A DNA stretch of 64,000 bases from Prolixibacteraceae bacterium (GTDB lineage Bacteria > Bacteroidota > Bacteroidia > Bacteroidales > Prolixibacteraceae), in NCBI GenBank assembly GCA_023229575.1, contig JALNYZ010000001.1, positions 496,001 to 560,000 of the forward strand, read 5' to 3'. Under the pieces are notes generated by a model, which saw only the letters and a program-made list of their open reading frames with translations, ran no database searches and was not told where the DNA came from. Of the stretch, positions 9,586 to 19,652 are shown piece by piece (positions within the stretch are counted from its first letter, which is position 1; each line of letters begins with the position of its first letter). The position numbers were made by a program, and so were the translations under genes.

Positions 9586-10887
9586 ATGAGTTACGATGAA
9601 GTCCTTGTGTATTTGTATGAACATCTGCCTTATTACCAGAGAAAAGGAACGGCTGCCTATAAGGGAAGCCTGGATAATACGCTCGCGCTCGACCAAATGT
9701 TTCGTCATCCTCACCGCAATTTTAGAACCATTCATATCGCCGGCACCAATGGCAAGGGTTCTGTATCCCACATGCTGGCTGCCATTTTGCAGAAGGCCGG
9801 ATACAAAACCGGTCTTTACACTTCGCCCCATCTGAAAGATTTTCGTGAACGGATAAAGTTGAACGGTGAGATGGTACCTGAGAAATTTGTCGTTGATTTT
9901 GTTGAACGTTTCCTGGAAATGAATAAAACCATTGCCCTGGAACCCTCCTTCTTTGAACTTACGGTTCTGATGGCATTTGACTATTTTTCTGAACAAAAAG
10001 TGGATATTGCCGTGATTGAGGTTGGCCTGGGTGGCAGACTGGACTCAACAAACATCATTACACCTGAGCTCTCTGTTATTACCAATATCAGTCTGGATCA
10101 TACCGCTTTGTTGGGCGATTCGCTCGGAAGGATTGCTCTCGAAAAGGCCGGGATCATTAAGCCTTCTGTCCCCGTGATTATCGGAGAGACCCATCCCCAA
10201 ACAGCTGTCATCTTTGAAGGCAAAGCGGCTGAAAATCGTTCAAAAATATCTTTTTCCGACCAGTTGCTGAAAGCCGAATATTCCATGAATTCAATCGATC
10301 AGCGCCAGGTTTTTAACATCATAGACAGCAGTGGGATCCTCTTCGAAAATCTCCGGCTTGACCTTCTCGGCAAATACCAGGCAAAAAACGTCTGCACGCT
10401 TCTCAGTGCTGTTTTTGAGATGCAAGAGAGGGGTTGGGGGATAGTAACGGCCAATATCCGCGACGGACTTGAAAATGTAACAGGATTGACCGGATTGTCC
10501 GGCAGGTGGCAGATCATAGGCGCAAACCCGCGAATCATTTGCGACACCGCTCACAATGAGGGTGGAATGAGAGAGGTTGTTGCCCAGTTGAAGCAAATTC
10601 CGCATAAAAAGTTGCATTTCATTATTGGTATGGTCAACGATAAGGACATAACCGCCGTTCTGGCCTTGTTACCGGTTGAGGCCGTTTACTACTTCACTAA
10701 AGCCTCCATTCCAAGGGCAATGGCCGAACATCAGCTGATGCAAATGGCAACATTTTTTGGACTCAATGGGGCTGCTTATGAAGATGTTCCGACGGCGTTT
10801 ATTGAGGCAAAGATGTATGCCGATAAGGATGACCTGATATTTGTCGGAGGAAGTACTTTCGTGGTTGCCGAGGTAATTCCTTCGTAA
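9586..10887 (+). CDS. folC: Bifunctional folylpolyglutamate synthase/dihydrofolate synthase
   Basis: 433 residues. The Mur-ligase-like ATP loop IAGTNGKGSVSHMLAAIL lies near residue 50, followed by TGLYTSPHLKDFRERIKLNG, VIEVGLGGRLDSTNI and CDTAHNEGGM, all standard for FolC. It adds glutamate to dihydropteroate and to folates. The frame is open upstream to a TTG at 9553, but the ATG at 9586 (MSYDEVLVYLYEHLP) fits the family start. A single gene transcribed away from PhoH. Confidence 0.92.
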   Translation: MSYDEVLVYLYEHLPYYQRKGTAAYKGSLDNTLALDQMFRHPHRNFRTIHIAGTNGKGSVSHMLAAILQKAGYKTGLYTSPHLKDFRERIKLNGEMVPEKFVVDFVERFLEMNKTIALEPSFFELTVLMAFDYFSEQKVDIAVIEVGLGGRLDSTNIITPELSVITNISLDHTALLGDSLGRIALEKAGIIKPSVPVIIGETHPQTAVIFEGKAAENRSKISFSDQLLKAEYSMNSIDQRQVFNIIDSSGILFENLRLDLLGKYQAKNVCTLLSAVFEMQERGWGIVTANIRDGLENVTGLTGLSGRWQIIGANPRIICDTAHNEGGMREVVAQLKQIPHKKLHFIIGMVNDKDITAVLALLPVEAVYYFTKASIPRAMAEHQLMQMATFFGLNGAAYEDVPTAFIEAKMYADKDDLIFVGGSTFVVAEVIPS

Positions 10888-11275
10888 GCTCCCTGGCTGA
10901 ACGGATTTCCTGGTCTGCTTCTACTGTACGAATTAATTTTGCAACGGACAATTGACAATGATATATAATTCTGAAATGGTGATCCCTGCAAAGATGTGGA
11001 TGCTGCATTGAGTTATTCGCTGAACTTAATTTATTTTCATCTGTATTATTTGTATTTAAACTGCCACATGGAATAGAAGATCGGTGAAACCAATACCCAT
11101 GCGCCAGCTGGCGGATTCTTTTGGTGTGAATATTTTCCCATGGGTATTTCATTTGAGAATATTTTGTCTTATATTGCTCGAACAGAAATGAACCGGATAT
11201 TTTGTGACTGGTCCTGATTGACCATATTTTATTGGATCAGCCGATCTTTAACCATCAACTAAACTGCAATGAATC
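10888..11275. other. 388-bp intergenic region
   Basis: No plausible gene on either strand. TAATTTTG at 10934-10941 matches TAnnTTTG in the plus direction but is 335 bp before the next start and lacks a -33 partner. I see no repeat or convincing terminator. Confidence 0.5.
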
Positions 11276-12727
11276 ATGGGTAAATCTACAAGTTTGACCA
11301 GAAGAGGTTTTATCGGTACAGCAGCTGCGGCAGCCGGTAGTATTAGTATCATTCCAAGCCATGTTGTCAGTGGTTTGGGACATCAACCACCCAGCGACAA
11401 ACTTCGTATTGCCGGGATCGGTGTGGGCGGAAAGGGTCAGGTAAATCTTCGGAATATGAATTCTGAAAACATCGTTGCATTGTGCGACATTGACTGGAAT
11501 TATGCTGCCAAGACCTTTGGCCAGTATCCTGCAGCCAAACGTTACATGGACTATCGGATCATGCTGGAGGAGATGAACAGGGATATTGATGCAGTAATGA
11601 TCGCCACTCCTGATCATACCCACGCTGTAGCCGCCCTTGCCGCCATGCAAATGGGCAAACATGTATATGTTCAAAAGCCTCTGACTCATTCTGTTTTCGA
11701 GTCCAGGATTTTGCTGGAGGCATCCAGAAAATTCAAAGTGGTCACGCAAATGGGCAATGAAGGCCATAGCAGCCATTCAGTCGCCGATGTGTGCGAACTT
11801 ATCTGGAGCGGGGCCATTGGGGAGGTAACCCAGGTCGAGGCCTGGAGCGATCGGCCCATCTGGCCTCAGGGGCTCACCCGTCCCACCCCTGGTATGTGGG
11901 TTCCGGAAAACATCAACTGGGACCTGTTTATTGGCCCGGCAGCAATGCGGCCTTACCACGCTGCTTATCATCCATGGAACTGGCGTGGTTGGTGGGATTT
12001 TGGTACCGGAGCCCTGGGTGATATGGCGTGCCATGTACTCGATGTGGTATTTTCTGCCCTGAAACCAGGTAATCCAACTACTTTGGAAGCATCCTCCTCT
12101 GCATTCAATAGCGAAAGCGCCCCCAATTCCTCCCTGATCAGATACTCCTTTCCGGAAAGGCCCAGCGTGGGTAAATTGAAAATGCCCGCTGTCAACCTGA
12201 CCTGGTACGATGGAGGTTTAGCACCTTCCCGCCCGGATAGTTTACCGGATGGAATCGAGTTGGGACAGGGGAAAAACGGTGTTCTTTTCCACGGTACGAA
12301 AGGAAAACTGGTTTGTGGAAATTATGGCAGCAACTACAAACTATTGCCTGAAGGGAAATTTGCCAAACTAACTATGCCCCCAAAAACGCTTAGAAGGGTA
12401 GATGGCAGTCACGAAATGGACTGGGTAAGGTCCTGTAAAGAATCTGAAGAAAACAGAGTCTTGCCGTTGTCAAATTTTGAATATGCATGTCCGCTCAATG
12501 AAATGGTGGTATTGGGAAACCTTGCGGTACGTTTACAAGGGTTACAGAAGAAATTGAAATGGGACGGAGCTAATATGACTTTTTCAAATCTTTCTGATTA
12601 CGATAAAATTACTGTTGCAAATGGGATAACTGGTGCAGAGCCCAAACGCATTGTGTTGAATGCCAAACAGTTCGCAGCAGAATTATTGAAAACAAACTAT
12701 CGTCAGGGCTGGGAACTTAAGATTTAA
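11276..12727 (+). CDS. Gfo/Idh/MocA-family oxidoreductase, Tat-exported
   Basis: 483 residues. The N-terminus has a twin-arginine signal, LTRRGFIGTAAAAAGSISII, so the folded protein is probably exported. A Rossmann fold follows (LRIAGIGVGGKGQ) and then YVQKPLTHSV, the counterpart of the EKP motif, with Gln replacing Glu. These enzymes are NAD(P)-dependent sugar dehydrogenases or, in some Tat-exported members, glycosidases with bound NAD. The sugar substrate cannot be told. About 60 bp precede the decayed symporter gene. Confidence 0.85.
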   Translation: MGKSTSLTRRGFIGTAAAAAGSISIIPSHVVSGLGHQPPSDKLRIAGIGVGGKGQVNLRNMNSENIVALCDIDWNYAAKTFGQYPAAKRYMDYRIMLEEMNRDIDAVMIATPDHTHAVAALAAMQMGKHVYVQKPLTHSVFESRILLEASRKFKVVTQMGNEGHSSHSVADVCELIWSGAIGEVTQVEAWSDRPIWPQGLTRPTPGMWVPENINWDLFIGPAAMRPYHAAYHPWNWRGWWDFGTGALGDMACHVLDVVFSALKPGNPTTLEASSSAFNSESAPNSSLIRYSFPERPSVGKLKMPAVNLTWYDGGLAPSRPDSLPDGIELGQGKNGVLFHGTKGKLVCGNYGSNYKLLPEGKFAKLTMPPKTLRRVDGSHEMDWVRSCKESEENRVLPLSNFEYACPLNEMVVLGNLAVRLQGLQKKLKWDGANMTFSNLSDYDKITVANGITGAEPKRIVLNAKQFAAELLKTNYRQGWELKI

Positions 12728-12787
12728 CTAAAAATGTTGCTGCATTAATTTCCACCTTTCCACATTTTTACATTTCCAATTTATTAA

Positions 12788-13509
12788 ATGAACAACTCAC
12801 TTGAGATTCTTGACCATGTGCGGCTTAATTTTTCTCCTGCCGGACTCTTTTTTTTGAATATAGCCCTGGCATTTGTCATGTTTGGAGTGGCCCTGGATAT
12901 CAAGGTGGATCACTTTACCAACCTGATTAAAAAGCCAAAATCAGCCATTATTGGATTTACCAGTCAGACATTTCTGTTGCCGGCATTCACTTTTTTATTG
13001 GTGATCCTAATTAATCCCTTGGAAATTGACAATTATCAGATGTTCGAGACTGTATTTATCTTATTGGGAATACCTGTCGTAACAGGACTTTTCATTTCAA
13101 GAAAGTTCCCCTTGTTCACCGAAAAAATCAAGAAGCCAATTAACAAAGGATCGCTGATATTTTTCATTTTGATGGTAGTAAGCATGCTTGCGGCCAATTT
13201 TTCCCAGTTTATGGCCTATATCCATTTGGTATTTTTCTTTGTACTATTGCAAAATGGAATAGCCATGATGACTGGATATTTCTTCAGTTCTCTCTTTAAA
13301 TGTTCACAACAAGACAGAAGGACCATAGCCATTGAAACGGGCATTCACAATTCCGGTTTAGCGCTTGCGCTGCTGTTCAATCCAAAGATATCCCTCCTGA
13401 AATGGAATTAGGGGGTATGGCTGTCATTGCAGCCTGGTGGGGCATTTGGCACATCATCAGTGGTTTAACGTTATCGTGGTATTGGTCCAGGCGGACTGTA
13501 ATTGCCTAA
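12788..13509 (+). pseudogene. Decayed bile acid:sodium symporter (BASS) family gene
   Basis: The first frame (12788-13411) reads a BASS-type start (FVMFGVALDIKVDHF, FLLPAFTFLLVILINP), jumps straight to the later helices (MFETVFILLGIPVVTG) and continues to IAIETGIHNSGLALALLFNP before a TAG. Shifting frame just before the stop gives MELGGMAVIAAWWGIWHIIS up to TAA at 13507-13509, the expected C-terminus. There are two lesions: about 70 residues of the central helices, including the usual PGG-xx-SN crossover, are missing, and a frameshift splits the end. The conserved Gln of the E-x-G-x-Q-N motif is His. A functional carrier is very unlikely. Confidence 0.72.
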
Positions 13510-13511
13510 AA

Positions 13512-14858
13512 ATGGAGAAGAGATCAATTGGATATGAGGCCTTGAGGGTCTATGTACGTTTTGCATTTTGGCTGACGCATAGGCGGGTGATTGTCATTGG
13601 TCGTGATCTCATACCTAAAAATCAACCCATCATCTTTGCCGCCAACCATCAAAATGCCTTGATGGATCCGCTGGCGCTTGTTTGCACAAATCCCTTGCAG
13701 ACCTTGTGGCTGGCCCGGGCCGATATTTTTAAAAGCGGCCTGACCAAACCAATACTCAAATTTATGAAGATGCTTCCGATTTATCGTATCCGCGACGGCA
13801 AGGAGAACCTGAACAACAATGAGGAGGTATTCGATCTGGTTACAAAAGTTTTGAAAAATGGCGGGTCAACCGCCCTTTTCCCTGAAGCTGCCCATTCAGG
13901 AAAGAGGCAGATGCTTCCGCACAAAAAGGCCATACCTCGAATTGCGCTTGAAGCGGAAGCGAAAAATCAGTTTCAACTCGGCATACGGATTGTCCCGGTA
14001 GGGATTTATTATGACCATTATTGGCATTTCAACCGTACCTTGATGGTTCAATATGGCGAATCGATCGGAATCAATCAATACAGGGAGCGATGGGCTGAGA
14101 ATGCACAAAATACCATGATTGCCCTGCGTGATGAGATTCAATGCATCCTTCAACCGTTAACAATGCAAATTAACAGCACCCAATATTACCAGGATTATGA
14201 AGATATCAGAATGGTGGCTACGGAGGAGTATTCACATTATCACTTCTTTAACAGTAATCCGTGGTTACAGGAATTCCATGCAGGACAGGAATTTGTCAAC
14301 GAAATAGAAAAGTTTCAGGCTGAGCAACCTGAAGGATTTGATTTGTTGAGAAAGAGTTGCACTGCTTATATTAACGGGCTCAAAAAATTTGGTTATTCAA
14401 ATGCTCAGGTAGTCAAAGCCGGCCGAACAGGATTTTATAAACTTCCGGTACAGTTTTGTAAAGCGCTAATCACTTCCCCTTTGTTGGTTGCTGGATTTCT
14501 GGCTTGTATCCTGCCTTACGCCCTTCCAAGGGTCCTCCTTGCCGGAAAGGTCAAAGATCCTGCCTTTAAGAGCACCTTTATTTTTGTCTCAGGATTGTTG
14601 CTTTTCCCTATATTCTTTCTGCTTGAAAGCCTGTTAATTGGAATATTGTCCGGTTCTGTAATGGTAGCAACCATCTCTTTTGCGGCCATGCCTTTTCTCG
14701 GCAAATTCGCTTTTCATCTATTTGAATTTGATCAGAATCTATTAAAAATGTTTAAGTTAAAAACCGTTCACAAATCAATCTTTCTTCAATTGGGGAAAGC
14801 ACGTTTGGCAGTTTTGGAACTGGTTCCAGGAAAACAGGGTGTATGGGTCGGATCATGA
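13512..14858 (+). CDS. PlsC-family 1-acylglycerol-phosphate acyltransferase-like protein
   Basis: 448 residues from the ATG at 13512 (MEKRSIGYEALRVYVRFAFW). The acyltransferase motif is AANHQNALMDPL, again with five residues between His and Asp; ALFPEAAHSGKRQ corresponds to the FPEGxR block. Two or three hydrophobic segments lie at residues about 310-400. The protein should acylate lysophospholipid at the inner membrane. The start is 2 bp after the remnant of the symporter gene, so it may depend on that gene's promoter. Substrate unknown. Confidence 0.78.
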   Translation: MEKRSIGYEALRVYVRFAFWLTHRRVIVIGRDLIPKNQPIIFAANHQNALMDPLALVCTNPLQTLWLARADIFKSGLTKPILKFMKMLPIYRIRDGKENLNNNEEVFDLVTKVLKNGGSTALFPEAAHSGKRQMLPHKKAIPRIALEAEAKNQFQLGIRIVPVGIYYDHYWHFNRTLMVQYGESIGINQYRERWAENAQNTMIALRDEIQCILQPLTMQINSTQYYQDYEDIRMVATEEYSHYHFFNSNPWLQEFHAGQEFVNEIEKFQAEQPEGFDLLRKSCTAYINGLKKFGYSNAQVVKAGRTGFYKLPVQFCKALITSPLLVAGFLACILPYALPRVLLAGKVKDPAFKSTFIFVSGLLLFPIFFLLESLLIGILSGSVMVATISFAAMPFLGKFAFHLFEFDQNLLKMFKLKTVHKSIFLQLGKARLAVLELVPGKQGVWVGS

Positions 14859-14879
14859 CTCCTCCTTCGAAATTATAAG

Positions 14880-15950
14880 CTATAAATTTTGAACGAGCTC
14901 TTCCTTCAGCAGATTCACTAGACTTTTTACGGGTACGATTTCTGTGCATCGGTATGCGTTTGCCCCTGCAAATGCAAATGCATTGTCCATTTCCCCTCTG
15001 GATGCTTCGCCAAGAACACGGGCGATGCAATAAGGCGCAGTTCGGGGATCGCAAGACCTCAGACAATGATGGGGACATCTGAATGGAATGGTTTCACCCT
15101 TAGAAACCCTTTTCGTAAATTCGTTTCTGATTACCCTGCCAGGCAAACCAACCGGGCTGTTGATGATGGCAATATCCTCCTTTTTTGCCGTGATATAGGC
15201 TTGTTTAAAGTCATCATCGACATCGCATTCATCGGTACATACAAATCTGGTTGCCATTTGTACCCCGGAAGCGCCTAACTTCAGGAATTTTGCGATATCG
15301 GCACCATCCCAGATGCCACCGGCAGCAATTACAGGAATTTTCTCTTCCAGCGTTTCAACAAATTCAACCAATTCCTTCACCAGCTCTTCAAGCGATTTTG
15401 CCGTGTTGTTGAGGATGTCGGCATAAGAAAAACCCAGGTGCCCACCGGCCATGGGCCCTTCAAGAATCACAGCGTCAGGAATTTTATTATAGTTCTGTTT
15501 CCACTTTTTGTATATGATATTGAAAGCCCTGGCAGAAGAGACAATGGGTATTAATTTAATATTTGATCCAGCAGTCAATTTTGGAAGATCCAGTGGCAAC
15601 CCCGATCCGCAGATAATCAAGTCTACCGATTCTGCGACACAAATCTTTACAAGCTCTTCGTAATTGGACAAAACAACCATAACATTCACGCCAATTACCC
15701 CGTTGGATTGAGCACGCGCTTTTCTGACAACATCCCGCAATCCAACATTATTGACCTCTACAAACCTTGTGGCCGAAACATTTTCAAAATCGCCCAGTCC
15801 CACACTGGCAATTACACCGGCGCATCCTTCATTGGCGACTGCAGAAGCCAGGTTCGCACCTGAAACCCTCACGCCCATGCCTCCCTGGATGATGGGAGGA
15901 CAAATTTTGAGATCCCCGATATTTAATGTCGGAATGGATTGTTTTGTCAT
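14880..15950 (-). CDS. Nitronate monooxygenase / 2-nitropropane dioxygenase-like flavoprotein
   Basis: 356 residues. The FMN-binding TIM barrel begins with PPIIQGGMGVRVSGANLASA; EGPMAGGHLGF and AAGGIWDGADIAKFLKLGA are the phosphate- and flavin-binding loops. An extra C-terminal segment with clustered cysteines and histidines (FRCPHHCLRSCD, then PYCIA) is seen in one large subgroup. The family oxidises alkyl nitronates; many members have unknown substrates, including enoyl-ACP reductase (FabK) relatives. Monocistronic by position. Confidence 0.8.
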   Translation of the reverse strand: MTKQSIPTLNIGDLKICPPIIQGGMGVRVSGANLASAVANEGCAGVIASVGLGDFENVSATRFVEVNNVGLRDVVRKARAQSNGVIGVNVMVVLSNYEELVKICVAESVDLIICGSGLPLDLPKLTAGSNIKLIPIVSSARAFNIIYKKWKQNYNKIPDAVILEGPMAGGHLGFSYADILNNTAKSLEELVKELVEFVETLEEKIPVIAAGGIWDGADIAKFLKLGASGVQMATRFVCTDECDVDDDFKQAYITAKKEDIAIINSPVGLPGRVIRNEFTKRVSKGETIPFRCPHHCLRSCDPRTAPYCIARVLGEASRGEMDNAFAFAGANAYRCTEIVPVKSLVNLLKEELVQNL

Positions 15951-15989
15951 CTGTATTAGAGTTTGCTAATAGTTTTTTAAATAACATTA

Positions 15990-16044
15990 TTTTTTTTGGT
16001 AATGTGAAATTATTTGAAGATTAATTTCACATTACCAAAAAAAA
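15990..16044. terminator. Bidirectional rho-independent terminator
   Basis: A perfect 23-bp inverted repeat (eight T, GGTAATGTGAAATTA; complement on the other side) with a loop of about nine bases. The A and T tails make it work in both directions. It ends the AraC gene at 16076 and insulates the downstream oxidoreductase. Confidence 0.85.
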
Positions 16045-16075
16045 TTGTTGTTCATTTATAGGTGTTCGATCTAAG

Positions 16076-16954
16076 CTAAAATACAATTCTGTTCATTAGT
16101 AATTTTTTCCTGTACTGTGCAGGGGAAATAGAGGTCTGCTTTTTAAAAATGCGCGAAAAATAGGAGATGCTCCTGAATCCCGTCTGATCTATGATTTGAC
16201 TATGTGACAAATGGGTGGTCAGAAGTAAAAATTGGGCCCGCTCAATTCGCTTGCTAATGATGTAATCACAGGGTGCCAATCCGATGATTGTCTTAAAAAC
16301 ACGCGAAAAATGGTCTTTGGAGAAACAGGCAATGCAGGCCAGCTCATCTACCGTAATATTCTGCTCCAGATTATTCTGGATATAAAGGAGAATAGCTTGA
16401 ATATTGTATTTCAGCATATTGGCTACCGGATAATTTTTACCTGATGCCAAAAAACGCGAAAAAAGCTGTTTCAGGATACCTAGTGTTTCAAGATGCTGGG
16501 CAGCCGAATGGTATTCGACCTTTTTGTTCATCCAGGGCTTCGACTGATATATGCGTGGATGATGGTGTGGCAGCTGCAGATCGGGATTGACATGAACCAT
16601 CCGTGCCAGGAGCTTGTAATCCAGGTCACAGGCAGCCGAAATATTTGCGATAGAAAAGAGGTTGTAGACACTCAGACCGTTGGGTTGGTCCATTCTGAAA
16701 TGGATGTAATAGTGGGATAGACCCTCCCTGAAATGATAACTGCACGAGGTAAAACTGGGGATCAGGTAGAGCCTGCCTGCTTCTAACGCAATTTTATTGT
16801 TTCCGATAATCAGCGAACCACAACCTTCCGTAATGAGGTAGATCCTGGTAAAAGGGCTGATGATATCTTGGTAATCTGCATCCTGTGTAAAGCGTGAATA
16901 TGCAACATTCTGCAGATGGAAAGTAAGCGATTCATTGATTTGCTCGAGGTACAT
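16076..16954 (-). CDS. AraC-family transcriptional regulator
   Basis: 292 residues. The N-terminal part looks like a cupin-type sugar-sensing domain (YLITEGCGSLIIGNNKIAL). The last 100 residues are two HTH units: ITVDELACIACFSKDHFSRV and SHSQIIDQTGFRSISYFSRI, followed by the AraC signature KKQTSISPAQYRKK. It is divergent from the rhaT-type permease, so it probably controls the deoxy-sugar locus in response to that sugar. TATTTTTG on the minus strand at 16991-16998 is a possible -7 element. Confidence 0.85.
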   Translation of the reverse strand: MYLEQINESLTFHLQNVAYSRFTQDADYQDIISPFTRIYLITEGCGSLIIGNNKIALEAGRLYLIPSFTSCSYHFREGLSHYYIHFRMDQPNGLSVYNLFSIANISAACDLDYKLLARMVHVNPDLQLPHHHPRIYQSKPWMNKKVEYHSAAQHLETLGILKQLFSRFLASGKNYPVANMLKYNIQAILLYIQNNLEQNITVDELACIACFSKDHFSRVFKTIIGLAPCDYIISKRIERAQFLLLTTHLSHSQIIDQTGFRSISYFSRIFKKQTSISPAQYRKKLLMNRIVF

Positions 16955-17148
16955 ATTATTTCAAATGAGTGGTTTATTCTGATATGATTTCAAAAATAGA
17001 AAAAACTGCCTAAACAATATCACGGAATTGTGCAAATATTTACCTGAAATGTTCAACGGAAAGCTGACCAAAAATTGTTGGTTTAACAGTGTGTCCACCT
17101 ATTCGGAAACACACGGCCTTACAGCTCTTAAAACAAAACAACAAAAAA

Positions 17149-18192
17149 ATGAGTATCAGTATCTTATCAGGAATTCTGCTGATTGCCCTTGGTGCATTTT
17201 CATCGGGTAGTTTTGCTGTCCCGTTCGGGAAAATCAAAGGATGGAGTTGGGAAACCTACTGGATGGTATTCAGTCTGGGCGCATATATTCTCTTTCCTTT
17301 GGCTGCTTGTCTGATTTTCGCGCCTGATTTTATGGCGATTATCGGGTCTACCCCATCCGGAACATTACTGACCGTATTCCTGCTCGGTGCACTTTACGGT
17401 GTGGGAAACCTCTCTTTCGGATTGGCTCTGAGATACCTTGGATTGTCACTTGGGTACGCACTTTCACTTGGATTGATGCTTGCCATTGGCACACTTATCC
17501 CTCCACTGATTGATGGTCGCCTGCAGGTGATGATGCAGGGCAAAGGTGGCACCATGTTAATCTTGGGAATCGTTGTCGCGATAGTCGGGATAGGGCTTTC
17601 GGCATGGTCAGGGATCCTGAAGGATAAGATTATGTCGGATACCAAAAAGCAGGAGAGTATCCATGAATTCAACCTGATCAAGGGAACCATGGCCGCTATT
17701 CTGGTCGGATTTACAGGATCGGCCATGTCACTTGGCTTCGAGCAGGGAAACCCAATCTCAGAGATCGCGGTCAAACAGGACGTCGATCCGCTGTTTGCCA
17801 TGATGCCAATGGTTGTGGTGCTTTTTGCCGGAACTTTTGTTACGACCATTGTTTGGTGCACCTACCTTGGCAGAAAAAACGGTTCATTGAGCAATTACAG
17901 TCAGGCAGAAACAACCAAAATATTGACATCCAATTATATTTTTGGATTGCTTGCCGGATTTCTGTGGTTTAGCCAGTTTATTGTTTATAGCATGGGAAAA
18001 AGCAAAATGGGCACTTACACCTTTACCTCCTGGGGAATTCTGATGGCCCTCACCATTGTTTTTGCTACCGTATGGGGATTGTTGCGCAAAGAATGGAAAG
18101 GGGCACCGACAAAAATCTATGTATTGATGATCCTTTCGCAGTTGATTATCATTGCGTCGTCATTCCTGATCGGGATCAGCGGGACGGAGTAG
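17149..18192 (+). CDS. L-rhamnose/proton symporter family permease (RhaT)
   Basis: 347 residues with ten hydrophobic segments. It opens MSISILSGILLIALGAFSSGSFAVPFGKIKGWSWE and contains LYGVGNLSFGLALRYLGLSLG, as RhaT does. The family imports L-rhamnose with a proton. In this locus, beside a fucosidase, L-fucose or another 6-deoxy sugar is also possible. The ATG at 17149 starts the hydrophobic N-terminus; an upstream GTG at 17089 would add a hydrophilic leader and is unlikely. First gene of the plus-strand sugar operon. Confidence 0.83.
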   Translation: MSISILSGILLIALGAFSSGSFAVPFGKIKGWSWETYWMVFSLGAYILFPLAACLIFAPDFMAIIGSTPSGTLLTVFLLGALYGVGNLSFGLALRYLGLSLGYALSLGLMLAIGTLIPPLIDGRLQVMMQGKGGTMLILGIVVAIVGIGLSAWSGILKDKIMSDTKKQESIHEFNLIKGTMAAILVGFTGSAMSLGFEQGNPISEIAVKQDVDPLFAMMPMVVVLFAGTFVTTIVWCTYLGRKNGSLSNYSQAETTKILTSNYIFGLLAGFLWFSQFIVYSMGKSKMGTYTFTSWGILMALTIVFATVWGLLRKEWKGAPTKIYVLMILSQLIIIASSFLIGISGTE

Positions 18193-18344
18193 GAAGGAGA
18201 AAGTCAAAAGGATAAAGGGAGGAACGCTAAAATCAGCAATCGTTCAACTTACCAAAAGCCAATAGCTAATAGCCAAAAACCAACATCTTGACAATAAGCA
18301 ATTTACCAAGAAATTATCAAAAATTAAAATATACGCACAAATAA
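18193..18344. repeat. Degenerate copy of the TAAGGATAAAG element family after rhaT
   Basis: Directly after the TAG stop comes GAAGGAGAAAG, AAAAGGATAAAGGG and GGAACGCT, the same words in the same order as the arms of the elements at 34118, 38617 and 46220. It continues with CCAATAGCTAATAGCC, a degenerate short tandem repeat. Only one half of the palindrome is recognisable. Confidence 0.45.
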
Positions 18345-19604
18345 ATGACTACTTCACGCGAACGAATTATATCGGCCATCCTACACCTATCTACCGGGAA
18401 GGTGGCGGTCGACATGGGAGCCACGCCAAGTTCCGGAATTTCCGCGATAGCTTACAGTAACCTTCTGAAGCATCTTGGTCGGACCGATCTTCCGGTTCTG
18501 GTTTACGACGTGGTGCAGCAGCTGGCCCAACCGGATATGTCCATCCTCGATCACTTTGGAATTGATGTGCTGGATATCGGGCGCACCTTCAACGATGAGC
18601 CATCTGATTGGATTCCCACGACACTTGCAAATGGGGCTCCTGCATTCTATCCAAAATGGTTCAAACCTTCAGCGTTGGAGGACGGATCCTTTGTGACCTA
18701 CGATGACGATGGAAAGCGGATATTGTCCAGGATGCCTGTTGGCGCGACCTTCTTCGACCAAACCTACTTTCCTTATCTGGATGGCTATCCCGATTCGTAT
18801 GAAAACCTGGATGCCGAAATGGGCAGGATTATGTGGGCACGCGATGTGCACAGTCCGTGGGACCATGCCGGAGAGGAGGATTTTTGGATCAAGTTAAGGG
18901 AAAAGACACTGAAGCTGAGAGAAAGCACAGACAAGGCCTTGTTGGTGGTTTGCGGATGCAACCTATTCGAATGGGGAACCTTTCTTCGCAGGATGGACAA
19001 CTTTCTGATGGACCTGATATGCGATACCGAAAATGTGGAAAAACTGCTTGACCAACTCCTGGTAAGGCACCTGGCAACACTCGAAAAAGTGTGCAACTCG
19101 GTAGGTAATATCGTCGACATCATCCGTTTTGGTGATGATCTGGGCATGAGCTCCGGTCCTTTCATGGATACTGATACATATCGCGCACTTTTTAAACCAA
19201 GGCACAAAATTCTTTGCGAATATGTAAAAACGCACAGCAAGATGCACTCTTACATCCATTCGTGCGGTTCTATCTCTTCGTTGATGCCCGATTTGATTGA
19301 AGCAGGAATTGAGATTTTCAATCCTGTGCAAACCAATGCTTACATGATGAAACCCGATTACCTGAAAAAGGAGTTTGGCAAAGATTGTACTTTCTGGGGT
19401 GGCGGCATTGAGACTGTCGGAACATTGAATTCCGGAACCCCGGAACAGATTCGCAAACAAGTGCTCGAACGGTTGGAGATCTTTTCTCCTGGTGGCGGCT
19501 TTGTTTTCAATACCGTGCACAACATTTTACCGGATGTTCCGCCGGAAAATATTGTGGCCATGTTTGATGCTGTAAAGGAGTTTAATTCAAAGCAGGATAA
19601 TTGA
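18345..19604 (+). CDS. Uroporphyrinogen decarboxylase-superfamily protein
   Basis: 419 residues. The fold is recognised from RIISAILHLSTGKVAVD at the start, the central IRFGDDLGMSSGPFM, and the C-terminal SYIHSCGSISSLMPDLIEAG and WGGGIETVGTL. His and Cys in HSCG recall the zinc site of corrinoid methyltransferases (MtaA/CmuA group) rather than true HemE, which lacks it. It lies between a RhaT permease and a GH29 fucosidase, so it is probably sugar-related and not a haem enzyme. The reaction is unknown. Confidence 0.75.
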   Translation: MTTSRERIISAILHLSTGKVAVDMGATPSSGISAIAYSNLLKHLGRTDLPVLVYDVVQQLAQPDMSILDHFGIDVLDIGRTFNDEPSDWIPTTLANGAPAFYPKWFKPSALEDGSFVTYDDDGKRILSRMPVGATFFDQTYFPYLDGYPDSYENLDAEMGRIMWARDVHSPWDHAGEEDFWIKLREKTLKLRESTDKALLVVCGCNLFEWGTFLRRMDNFLMDLICDTENVEKLLDQLLVRHLATLEKVCNSVGNIVDIIRFGDDLGMSSGPFMDTDTYRALFKPRHKILCEYVKTHSKMHSYIHSCGSISSLMPDLIEAGIEIFNPVQTNAYMMKPDYLKKEFGKDCTFWGGGIETVGTLNSGTPEQIRKQVLERLEIFSPGGGFVFNTVHNILPDVPPENIVAMFDAVKEFNSKQDN

Positions 19605-19652
19605 CACATTTTACGATGAATTGCATTCTTGAGTATTCTTAACGAGGCTACT

